Assembly: GCA_947244675.1 (NCBI GenBank)
Contig: CAMXLV010000085.1
Coordinates: 1 to 7,875 of the forward strand
From: an uncultured Clostridium sp.
Lineage (GTDB): Bacteria; Bacillota_A; Clostridia; TANB77; CAG-508
Length of the DNA: 7,875 nt
Reading direction: 5' to 3'
In this document: positions 1-6,067 of the stretch, one piece after another
Layout: every line of letters begins with the position of its first letter
Position numbering within the stretch: the first letter of the stretch is position 1
Program-made: the position numbers and the translations under genes
The notes under the pieces: generated by a model
What the model saw: the letters and a program-made list of their open reading frames with translations, nothing else
Told to the model about the DNA's origin: nothing
The model's database searches: none

Positions 1-36
1 GAGTCAGCGCACCTACAGAGATAAAGTCTACACCTT

Positions 37-699
37 GGAAACAATAGTGAATATGATTCTTATGAAGCACAAGATATGGCAGATAGCCAAAGTATGTATC
101 GCACATTAGAAGAAAAAATTATTCCAATTTATTATGAAAAAGATAAAAATGGGTTATCTAAAAAGTGGATAGAATTGATGAAAAATTCAATTATTACAAC
201 AGGTGGAAAATATAGTACAGCAAGAATGTTAGTAGATTATACAGAGCAATTATATGTACCTCTTTGTAATTTAACCAAAAAATATTATAGAGATGTTGAT
301 AATGTAGCAGCTTATAATTCATGGAAAAAAGATTTATATATGAATTGGAAAGATATTAAAATTACACAGGTAAACAATTTAGATAATATTACAATTGATG
401 CAGGAAACAATATTGAAGTTGCTTGTGAAGTAGAATTGCCAAATATCCAAGCAGAAAATATTACAGTAGAAGTATACTATGGAAAAATATTAGAGAATGG
501 CGTTGTAGAGGATATTAATATTATGCCTATGCAATTACAAGACCAAGATGAGGAACAAAGAAAATATTATTTTACAGCTAAAATAGAATTGACAACAGGT
601 GGAAATTATGGTTATACTTTTAGAGTTATGCCAAAACATGAAATGCTATTAGAAGCGGCAAATTTAGATTTAGTTAAGAAAAAAATCCAACCTAGGTAA
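37..699 (+). pseudogene. glgP: Alpha-glucan phosphorylase, C-terminal remnant
   Basis: This is the tail of a GT35 glycogen/alpha-glucan phosphorylase, the enzyme that releases glucose-1-phosphate from storage glucan in the cytoplasm. The family signature is the stretch MYRTLEEKIIPIYYE, then KKWIELMKNSI and TARMLVDYTEQLY, followed by a C-terminal beta-rich extension. Family-like sequence (GNNSEYDSYEAQD) extends upstream of the first ATG at base 76, which has no ribosome binding site, so 76 is probably not a real start. The frame is closed by TAA at 22-24. Neither of the other two frames in bases 1-36 gives the expected preceding family sequence. The part with the active site and the PLP lysine is therefore absent or displaced, leaving about 220 residues of a protein that is normally over 500. 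I read it as a truncated remnant. An assembly join at the window edge is the alternative. Confidence 0.78.
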
Positions 700-715
700 A
701 GAGTTGGATTTTTTT
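681..715. terminator. Bidirectional intrinsic terminator
   Basis: A perfect 11-bp inverted repeat pairs 681-691 (AAAAATCCAAC) with 703-713, around an 11-nt loop. A run of seven A precedes the core on the left (679-685) and a run of seven T follows it on the right (709-715), so it can stop transcription from both sides. It overlaps the last codons of the phosphorylase tail and lies about 60 bases past the stop of the converging M14 gene, as expected for a shared terminator between convergent genes. Confidence 0.85.
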
Positions 716-772
716 GTATAACTTTTGGATTCACTTTAATACTGGGGGATAATTATTTTTTGACTAATTAGA

Positions 773-1281
773 TTATAAAGTGGCTCCTAAAATTAAAATT
801 CCTAAATTGTCTTGATACATTTCATTGAACTGGGAAAGTGGTAAAGGATTTTTACCTAGTCCTGCTTCAATGGTGTAACCGAGGGCGGTAGTAAGTTTGA
901 ATGAACCAATCTTTATATCCGTGCAAAGCTTGAATTGTAAGGTGTTTCTGCTAAAGTGTAACCACTGGAGTTAGCAAATTGTTGACCAATTTCAAGGCTT
1001 TTAGGTGGTATGAAATCTTGAAATTGCCAATAAATTTCTTTTCCTTGTGTATGATAACTTATGACTAGTCGAAAGTTATGGGATAGTGTGAAGTTATAAA
1101 TTGCTAAGGCTTCTGGCTCTGTTAATGGCCCATAACCTACAAAGTCTCTAGGGCTTGGTCTTGTAAATCCTTGTGAATATTTTATTTCTTTTGCTTTTTC
1201 CCATTCAGCAGGAAATTGTAAGTTTAAATCCACACCTGTGAGGTTTACTAACTTCCATATAAGAAAAATATAATTAGGAAA
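773..1281 (-). pseudogene. M14-family zinc carboxypeptidase, decayed
   Basis: This is the C-terminal half of an M14 metallopeptidase of the kind that cleaves gamma-D-glutamyl-diamino acid bonds in peptidoglycan. The opening GVDLNLQFPAEW, then GPLTEPEALAIYNF, the zinc-ligand motif SYHTQG and SGYTLAETPY are all characteristic. The longest single frame (913-1233) ends early at FARI. An extra base at 921 shifts the frame to GYKDWFIQTYYRP. A second extra base at 881 shifts it to GYTIEAGLGKNPLPLS, which holds the catalytic Glu (codon 866-868), and this frame reads to a stop at 773-775 after GILILGATL. On the 5' side family-like sequence (FPN, then WKLVNLTG) fades near 1281. The N-terminal HxxE zinc motif and any LysM domains are missing. 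It is a pseudogene unless both indels are sequencing errors, and even then it is truncated. GC content is about 37% over 841-1200, higher than in the genes to the right. Confidence 0.85.
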
Positions 1282-1340
1282 TATAAAAATATTTACAGTA
1301 GCAAGATATTTGTTTTTTACAAAAAGGGAAAAGCATGATA

Positions 1341-1729
1341 CAATATAAAAGTAAAAAACTTCGTAAAGTGGAAAACCAAAAAAAGTAGTAAAACAATATG
1401 ATTATTTATTGCGAGGATTGATTTATTATAAACATTGTCGGCTGGCAAATGCAAATTGTGTTAAAAGTAAATCATCATAGTAATAGCCCCAAAATTCCAT
1501 ACATTGTAGATACAGGTTATCAAGTTTGTTAACGAAAGAAATAAATTAACAAATGAAAGAAGTTGATAAATCTTACTTGTTTAGGCTAATTGATAAAATT
1601 GAAATAGACAAGGATAAAAATGGTTTTATTTCATTCAACTTTGCATCACTAAATACAATAAATGAAAACATAGACGAATTTATTAAACTAGAAGAAATTT
1701 TAGAAGGTAAAAAATTGATTAGTAATTAA
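1341..1729 (+). pseudogene. Large serine recombinase, C-terminal remnant
   Basis: Pieces of a large serine recombinase (resolvase/TnpX-like) can be read in order by changing frame. KSKKLR (from 1341) is followed by SGKPKKVVKQYDYLLRGLIY and YKHC (1367-1438), which resembles the start of the zinc beta-ribbon. After one extra C at 1439 comes GWQMQIVLKVNHHSN (from 1440), running to a stop at 1530-1532. Then NERNKLTNERS (1531-1563) leads, with another shift, into an open stretch from ATG 1553 to 1729 coding 58 residues, including YLFRLIDKIEIDKDKN and FISFNF. This last part matches the usual C-terminus of such recombinases. The catalytic serine domain is absent, and the second zinc-ribbon cysteines with most of the coiled coil appear deleted. 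It cannot be active. It marks an old mobile element at this site. The recombinase call rests on motif resemblance, not on a database match. Confidence 0.72.
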
Positions 1730-1741
1730 CTTTGTGATAAT
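1715..1741 (+). promoter_or_regulatory. Possible promoter for the nuclease gene
   Basis: TTGATT (1715-1720) and GATAAT (1736-1741) are separated by 15 nt, and an upstream TGT makes an extended -10 (TGTGATAAT). The spacing is short, so this is only a candidate. It lies over the last codons of the recombinase remnant. Confidence 0.28.
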
Positions 1742-1774
1742 ATGATAAAAAGTAAAAAATAAGAGGTGTAAATG

Positions 1775-2533
1775 ATGAGTAAAATAAAAAACAAACATCA
1801 AAAACTTTGGAAACTTACGGTTTCAATCACATTATTAATTTGTATTATTGCCATAGGATACATAAGTCAAAATGTACAAAATATAAATACTAATAGTACA
1901 GAAAATATAATTTCAAATATAAAAACAAGTTTTGATTTATCCACTATTCCAGAGTATACATCGATACCACATCTAGAAATAAACAACAATATACCATATT
2001 TTACGGAAGAAGATTATACAACTAAAGCCTTTGAAAATTATAGTGACTGGGATGAATTTGGTAGAAGTGGGGTTGCATATGCTAATATATGTAAAGAAAT
2101 AATGCCAAAAGAAAATGAAAAACGAGGAGAAATAGCAAATATAAAAGACTTATCAGGATGGGTGCAAAAAAGATATGACAATCTAATTAAAGACAAATAT
2201 TTATATAACAGATGCCATTTAATTGGTTGGCAACTTGCTGGAGAAAACGACAATAAACAAAATTTAATAACAGGAACAAGATATTTAAATATTGAAGGAA
2301 TGTTACCTTTTGAAAATCAAATAGCGGAATATATTGATAAAAATGAAAATAATCATGTTTTATATAGAGTAACACCTATTTATAAAGGAAGCAATTTATT
2401 GGCAAGTGGAGTACAGATGGAAAGTTGGTCTATTGAAGATAATGGAAAAGGAATTCATTTTAATGTGTATTGTTATAATGTGCAACCAGGAATAGTAATT
2501 GATTATGCAACAGGAGAAAGTCATGCAGAGTAA
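1775..2533 (+). CDS. Membrane-anchored DNA/RNA non-specific endonuclease (EndA-like)
   Basis: This is a 252-residue nuclease of the beta-beta-alpha metal finger type, in the EndA/streptodornase (Endonuclea_NS_2) family, which degrades DNA and sometimes RNA without sequence preference. The N-terminus has basic residues followed by a hydrophobic segment (about residues 14-30) with no evident signal-peptidase site. It is likely an uncleaved signal anchor that places the domain outside the membrane. The catalytic region is YNRCHLIGWQLAGEND with the general-base His at about residue 148. It is followed by the conserved block NLITGTRYLN and by MLPFEN, where the metal-binding Asn is expected, and then by the strand HVLYRVTPIY. 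Length and motif order suit an intact enzyme. An AAGAGGTG site (1761-1768) lies 6 nt before ATG 1775 and only 3 nt before ATG 1772, so 1775 is preferred. Family roles include DNA entry during competence and nutrient scavenging. No competence gene is visible nearby. Confidence 0.87.
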   Translation: MSKIKNKHQKLWKLTVSITLLICIIAIGYISQNVQNINTNSTENIISNIKTSFDLSTIPEYTSIPHLEINNNIPYFTEEDYTTKAFENYSDWDEFGRSGVAYANICKEIMPKENEKRGEIANIKDLSGWVQKRYDNLIKDKYLYNRCHLIGWQLAGENDNKQNLITGTRYLNIEGMLPFENQIAEYIDKNENNHVLYRVTPIYKGSNLLASGVQMESWSIEDNGKGIHFNVYCYNVQPGIVIDYATGESHAE

Positions 2534-2549
2534 AAATTTATAAAAACTA

Positions 2550-2578
2550 TTGTAAATTTATGTAAAATAATATATAAT
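2550..2578 (+). promoter_or_regulatory. Sigma-A-type promoter for the 239-residue gene
   Basis: TTGTAA (2550-2555) and a consensus TATAAT (2573-2578) are 17 nt apart. The predicted start near 2585 leaves a leader of about 75 nt before the TTG codon at 2660. This gives the orphan gene a transcript independent of the nuclease gene upstream. Confidence 0.6.
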
Positions 2579-2598
2579 CACTCTTAGTTTAGTTCTAA

Positions 2599-2618
2599 CT
2601 ACTATTTATCAATAGTAG
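2599..2618 (+). promoter_or_regulatory. Leader hairpin (8-bp perfect stem)
   Basis: CTACTATT (2599-2606) pairs perfectly with AATAGTAG (2611-2618) around a 4-nt loop. It sits just downstream of the predicted transcription start at about 2585 and 25 nt before the ribosome binding site of the next gene. No T-tract follows, so it is not a standard terminator. It could be an operator for a dimeric repressor or a structured leader element. Confidence 0.5.
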
Positions 2619-2643
2619 ATTTCCAATTAGTAAAAAATGAAAC

Positions 2644-2650
2644 AAAGGAG
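2644..2650 (+). promoter_or_regulatory. Ribosome binding site fixing a TTG start
   Basis: AAAGGAG lies 9 nt before TTG 2660. The same frame meets a stop at 2651-2653, so no earlier start is possible. The nearby ATG at 2653 opens a different frame that ends within ten codons. Confidence 0.7.
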
Positions 2651-2659
2651 TGATGGTTA

Positions 2660-3379
2660 TTGAATTTAGACTTAGTAAATAGTATTTTTAACAACTTAAA
2701 GGAGAATAAATTTGTGCAAAATTTTATAAATGAACTTTCAAATTATTTGGAAAATAATTTAGGTAGTACCACTAAGATATATAATGATGACAATAAATGG
2801 AACGACTTAAGCTTAGATGAAGATTTAACACTATATGATGAAAAAATAGTTGTAAAATTTAGAGATAAAATGTTTAGCCAAAGAAGTAAAATATTACAGA
2901 ATTATGCTAAAGACACAAAAGAAAAAGGAGAAATGTTCTATATATATGATATATCTACAAATCAAAATAATGCATACAACTTATCTTATTGCGATATAAA
3001 TAGAAGTCATGAAGTGCTTACAAAGTTAGTAGAAGAATTACCAGTTGGAAGTAAATTGGGTAGTGTTTTAAGGAAAAAAGGTGAAGATTTCATATTAGAT
3101 GTAGAGGCTACGAAAGAAGTTAGTAAAGAAATAAATAGTATGATTAAAGAAAAAATAAAAGAACAAAATCGATATCTAGAAAGTAAAAGAATTGATGGAC
3201 ATATTTATGAAGTAGGCGAAAAGTATTTAGGAAGAATATGGTTATATGACCTAAATAATGTCTCAGGTGGTGGAATAGAAGGAGTTGAAGAAATAAAATT
3301 TCCCAAAGATTTATATGAAACTGCAAAAGAAGGAGATTTATTTGTATATGAAAATGGAGAATATAAAAAGCATGAATAA
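2660..3379 (+). CDS. Unrecognised acidic 239-residue protein
   Basis: I do not recognise this protein. It starts at TTG with a good ribosome binding site. It has no signal peptide or membrane segment, so it is probably cytoplasmic. Residues 1-35 look helical. Residues 60-150 alternate short predicted strands and helices (for example EKIVVKFRDK, EMFYIYDIST, DFILDVEA). Residues 150-177 form a charged helix rich in Lys and Glu, and 178-239 look like a small beta-rich module (HIYEVGEKYLGRIWLYDL, then EIKFPKDLYETAKEGDLFVY). The pattern of Pro-Lys-Asp/Glu-Leu followed by Ala-Lys-Glu-Gly-Asp near the end faintly recalls small DUF3006-like beta proteins, but that is a weak guess. No catalytic motif is obvious. 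It lies between the nuclease and the PHP gene, 127 nt and 77 nt away, with its own likely promoter and a hairpin in its leader. The frame is intact and composition matches its right-hand neighbours. Confidence 0.82.
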   Translation: MNLDLVNSIFNNLKENKFVQNFINELSNYLENNLGSTTKIYNDDNKWNDLSLDEDLTLYDEKIVVKFRDKMFSQRSKILQNYAKDTKEKGEMFYIYDISTNQNNAYNLSYCDINRSHEVLTKLVEELPVGSKLGSVLRKKGEDFILDVEATKEVSKEINSMIKEKIKEQNRYLESKRIDGHIYEVGEKYLGRIWLYDLNNVSGGGIEGVEEIKFPKDLYETAKEGDLFVYENGEYKKHE

Positions 3380-3390
3380 TAAATTAAATA

Positions 3391-3417
3391 TTGATTTTTT
3401 AAGTTATCAATTATAAA
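3391..3417 (+). promoter_or_regulatory. Possible promoter for the PHP gene
   Basis: TTGATT (3391-3396) and TATAAA (3412-3417) lie 15 nt apart in the 77-nt gap. The spacing is short. The same stretch holds a 6-bp inverted repeat, ATTGAT (3390-3395) with ATCAAT (3406-3411). The gene may instead be read through from the upstream promoter, since no terminator separates the two. Confidence 0.28.
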
Positions 3418-3456
3418 GAGATTCTATTAAAAAGTTTAAAAGAGGGGGATATAAAA

Positions 3457-4347
3457 ATGATAGACTTACATTTGCATACAAATCATTCAGATGGAACTGA
3501 TTCTGTAAAAAAGCTATTAGAAAATGCAGAACAGCAGAAACTTGAGATAATTTCGATTACTGATTATGATTGTGTAGGAGCATATTATGAGTTGGAAGAA
3601 CATCCAGAGATCAGAAAAAAGTTTAGTGGAGAAATAATTATTGGTGCAGAAATAAAAAGTATTTTTGAGGATACTAATATAGAAATTTTAGCTTATGGAA
3701 TTGATTATAAAGATATAGATATAAAAAAAGAAGATAAAATGCAAGTTCAAAATGATATTTTAAAACATTTTATAAATGTTGCAAAAAGTCTTGGAATTAT
3801 CGTAGATGAAAATATAAGAGTAGATATAACAGATCCAAATAAAATATATGCATGTTGGGTATTTTGTGATAACATCTTAAAATATAAAGAAAATGATAAG
3901 ACATTGAATAAGTTAGGGGAAATTAATAGATCTACTTTTTATAAAAAACATGAAGGAAATAAGAATAGTCCTTTTTATTATAATACTTCAAAATATTATG
4001 ATGATTGCCAAACTCTAATAAATAAAATACATAAAGCTGGTGGATTAGCATTTTTAGCACATGGACTAATATATTCATTTAATAATAATAGATACACTGT
4101 AGAAAAAATATTAAGAACAACAAATATTGATGGATTAGAATGTATACATCCATTATTTAATCAGGAAGAAATGGAATTTATGATGAATTTGTGTAAAAAA
4201 TATAATAGATTTATTTCAGGAGGTTCTGACTATCATGCCAAAAATAAGCCTACAACTTTTATGGGAACAGGTATAAATAATAATATAGCTATTCAAAAAG
4301 ATTTGATAAAAGATTGGATAAATAAGGTAAAAAAATGGCAGAATTAA
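3457..4347 (+). CDS. PHP-domain metal-dependent phosphoesterase
   Basis: This is a 296-residue stand-alone PHP (polymerase and histidinol phosphatase) protein. Members hydrolyse phosphoesters such as histidinol phosphate, 3',5'-bisphosphonucleotides or short oligonucleotides, using a cluster of two or three metal ions. The ligand motifs occur in order: DLHLHTNHSDG (His5, His7, Asp12), ITDYD (Asp36, Asp38), GAEI (Glu65), AHG (His202), and GSDYH (Asp258, His260). ECIHP (His231) is a further possible ligand. Two sites differ from the usual pattern of TrpH/YciV-like enzymes: Tyr37 replaces the His of TDHD, and Gly follows His202 where Pro is usual. A lysine/asparagine-rich insert of about 100 residues (90-190) separates the third and fourth motifs and could shape substrate choice. 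AGAGGGGG (3441-3448) sits 8 nt before the ATG. No terminator separates it from the orphan gene upstream. It precedes a Type III R-M locus, so a role in nucleic acid or nucleotide processing during defence is possible but unproven. Confidence 0.88.
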   Translation: MIDLHLHTNHSDGTDSVKKLLENAEQQKLEIISITDYDCVGAYYELEEHPEIRKKFSGEIIIGAEIKSIFEDTNIEILAYGIDYKDIDIKKEDKMQVQNDILKHFINVAKSLGIIVDENIRVDITDPNKIYACWVFCDNILKYKENDKTLNKLGEINRSTFYKKHEGNKNSPFYYNTSKYYDDCQTLINKIHKAGGLAFLAHGLIYSFNNNRYTVEKILRTTNIDGLECIHPLFNQEEMEFMMNLCKKYNRFISGGSDYHAKNKPTTFMGTGINNNIAIQKDLIKDWINKVKKWQN

Positions 4348-4418
4348 ATCATGAAAAGAATGTGTAATGCTTAAAAATATTATAAAATCTAAGTCTGCTA
4401 TGAAAATAGAGAATTCTG

Positions 4419-4447
4419 TTGAGAAAAATGTCATTTTATGATATAAA
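4419..4447 (+). promoter_or_regulatory. Sigma-A-type promoter for mod-res
   Basis: TTGAGA (4419-4424) and TATAAA (4442-4447) are exactly 17 nt apart. Transcription would start near 4454, leaving a leader of about 30 nt before the mod start codon. No other promoter is apparent before res, so mod and res probably share this transcript. Confidence 0.55.
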
Positions 4448-4485
4448 ATATACTAGACTTATTATAAAATTTAGGAGTGAATAAA

Positions 4486-5643
4486 ATGGCAAATAAATTA
4501 GAGTTAACATGGGTGGGAAAAAACGAAAAAGAAAATATAGAACCAAGGATTTTAATAGAAGATAAGGAAAAATCTTATGGATATAATAATACAGGTAATA
4601 TGTTAATACATGGAGATAATTTACTTGCATTAAAAGCATTAGAAAATAAGTTCAGTGGAAAAATTAAGTGTATATATATTGATCCACCTTATAATACTGG
4701 AAATTGTTTTGATTCATATGATGATGGAGTAGAACATTCAATATGGCTAAATTTAATGTCTAAAAGATTGAATATAATGAGAAAATTATTAAGTGATTCA
4801 GGAATAATTTGTGTACAAATAGACCATTCTCCCAATTCAGTAACATCACAATCACCAGAAATGGGATATTTACAAGTATTAATGGATGAAATTTTTGGTA
4901 GAAAAAATTACATTACTAATTTAATATGGAAAAAGAAAGGTAATGCAAGTAACACAGCAATAACAGTAGGAACAATAACAGAATCAATATTTGTATATGC
5001 AAAGGATAAAAGTAAAGCTATTATAAATAAGGAAGTTTTTAATAAGCAATATAAATACAGTGATGAGATAGGAAATTATAATTTAAATACATTTTTAAAA
5101 ACTGATAGTGGCGAATATAAAAGAGAAACCATGAAATTTGAAATAGAAGATACGAATACAGGAAAAAAATATTTACCACCAGAGGGTAAAAGATGGACAT
5201 ATGGAAAAGAAAGCATTGACAGATTTAGCAAAGAAGGGATGTTGGTATTTAAGAATAATAGAGTATATGTTAAAGAATATGAAAAAGACGAGAACACAAA
5301 ACTATATAAAAATTTATTATTAGAACATGGTTCATTAAAAAGTGCCAAGGATGAATTAAAAGCATTGGGATTTCCTAGAGAAGGATTTGCGACACCTAAA
5401 CCAGAAATATTAATTCAAGAAATATTAAAAATGTTTACTAATGAAAATGATATTGTTTTAGATTCATTTTTGGGAAGTGGAACAACTTTAGCTGTTTCCA
5501 TGAAAATGAAAAGAAGAGGTATTGGAATAGAGATTGGAGAACATTGCTATACATACTGCAGAGATAGATTAAACAAAGTTATTGATGGCGAACAAGGTGG
5601 GATTAGTAAAAATTGCAAATGGAAACGGAGGAAGTGGATATAA
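4486..5643 (+). CDS. mod: Type III R-M DNA methyltransferase Mod, 5' part (frameshifted)
   Basis: Mod is the recognition and modification subunit of a Type III restriction-modification system. It transfers a methyl group from S-adenosylmethionine to N6 of adenine in one strand of a short site, and it directs Res. The motif order is that of a beta-class methyltransferase: MLIHGDNL, then catalytic DPPY (residues 66-69) within CIYIDPPYNTG, a variable target-recognition region (about 150-290), ATPKPE (motif X), and the SAM-binding FLGSGTT (328-334). ATG 4486 is chosen because AGGAG (4473-4477) lies 8 nt before it. An upstream GTG at 4477 overlaps that site. The frame follows the family to GISK (residue 375) and then ends in ten foreign residues after an extra A in the A5 run at 5608-5612. 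The rest of the protein continues one frame over (to 6067). The corrected protein would have 526 residues. As read, both catalytic motifs remain but the C-terminal domain is lost. Confidence 0.9.
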   Translation: MANKLELTWVGKNEKENIEPRILIEDKEKSYGYNNTGNMLIHGDNLLALKALENKFSGKIKCIYIDPPYNTGNCFDSYDDGVEHSIWLNLMSKRLNIMRKLLSDSGIICVQIDHSPNSVTSQSPEMGYLQVLMDEIFGRKNYITNLIWKKKGNASNTAITVGTITESIFVYAKDKSKAIINKEVFNKQYKYSDEIGNYNLNTFLKTDSGEYKRETMKFEIEDTNTGKKYLPPEGKRWTYGKESIDRFSKEGMLVFKNNRVYVKEYEKDENTKLYKNLLLEHGSLKSAKDELKALGFPREGFATPKPEILIQEILKMFTNENDIVLDSFLGSGTTLAVSMKMKRRGIGIEIGEHCYTYCRDRLNKVIDGEQGGISKNCKWKRRKWI

Positions 5644-6067
5644 ATTCTATGAATTAGCTCCATCCTTAATAAATATAGATTCATTTGGAGAACCAATTAT
5701 AAATAAAGAGTACAATGCAGAAATGTTAGCTTCTGCGGTTGCTTTACATGAAGGGTTCAAATATAATCCATCGAAAGAACAATTTTGGAAACAATCTGTA
5801 GGTAATGAAAATAGTTACTTATATGTAACTACAAAATTTCTAGCTAAAAATGAGATAAATAAGATAAAAGAAGAAATAAAAGATACAGAATATCTTGTGA
5901 TTGCATGTACAGCATATGATAAAGAAATAGATGGACTATACAAAAATATAAAAATAAAAAAAATTCCAGAAATGTTATTATCAAAATGTGAATTCGGAAA
6001 GGATAATTATAACTTAAATATAATAAATCCACCTGAATATGAGGAGGAATTTGAAGATGATGAATAA
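5582..6067 (+). CDS. mod: Mod C-terminal domain, displaced by +1 frameshift
   Basis: This open stretch is the missing end of mod, not a separate gene. From base 5613 it reads IANGNGGSGYKFYELAPSL, which continues the GISK ending of the upstream frame as in uninterrupted Mod proteins of this type. It then gives INKEYNAEMLASAVALHEGF and, near the end, IPEMLLSKCEFGKDNYNL, all family-like. The first possible starts (TTG 5582, ATG 5585) lie inside the upstream frame and have no ribosome binding site, so independent translation is unlikely. The C-terminal part of Mod is generally held to help in dimerisation and contact with Res, so its loss would probably disable the complex. The last codons carry the ribosome binding site of res and overlap its start. 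Removing one A at 5608-5612 joins the two parts without any other change. Confidence 0.85.
   Translation: MMANKVGLVKIANGNGGSGYKFYELAPSLINIDSFGEPIINKEYNAEMLASAVALHEGFKYNPSKEQFWKQSVGNENSYLYVTTKFLAKNEINKIKEEIKDTEYLVIACTAYDKEIDGLYKNIKIKKIPEMLLSKCEFGKDNYNLNIINPPEYEEEFEDDE
6041..6047 (+). promoter_or_regulatory. Ribosome binding site of res, inside mod
   Basis: GAGGAGG lies within the last codons of the mod 3' frame, 9 nt before ATG 6057. It favours 6057 over the adjacent ATG 6060 and ATG 6069, and it makes the two genes overlap by 11 nt, an arrangement suited to translational coupling. Confidence 0.7.

Noticed and set aside
1282..1340. Possible further M14 or recombinase coding sequence
   Set aside because: The minus frame stays open but gives no family-like residues, and no plus frame matches the recombinase, so this short stretch is left unassigned.
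2534..2559. AAATTTA / TAAATTT inverted repeat after the nuclease gene
   Set aside because: A 7-bp stem of only A-T pairs with a 12-nt loop would be too weak to act as a terminator.
2599..2618. Hairpin as an intrinsic terminator of the nuclease gene
   Set aside because: No T-tract follows the stem, the stem is only 8 bp and AT-rich, and it lies downstream of a good promoter for the next gene.
4378..4470. Direct repeat TATTATAAAAT at 4378-4388 and 4460-4470
   Set aside because: Eleven A/T-only bases recurring within 100 bases of very AT-rich DNA can arise by chance, and there is no sign of an attachment site or target duplication.
5604..5616. Programmed ribosomal frameshift joining the two mod frames
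   Set aside because: The needed shift is +1. The sequence AGT AAA AAT is not a classical -1 slippery heptamer, has no evident stimulatory stop or internal binding site, and five A is short for transcriptional slippage. An indel is simpler.
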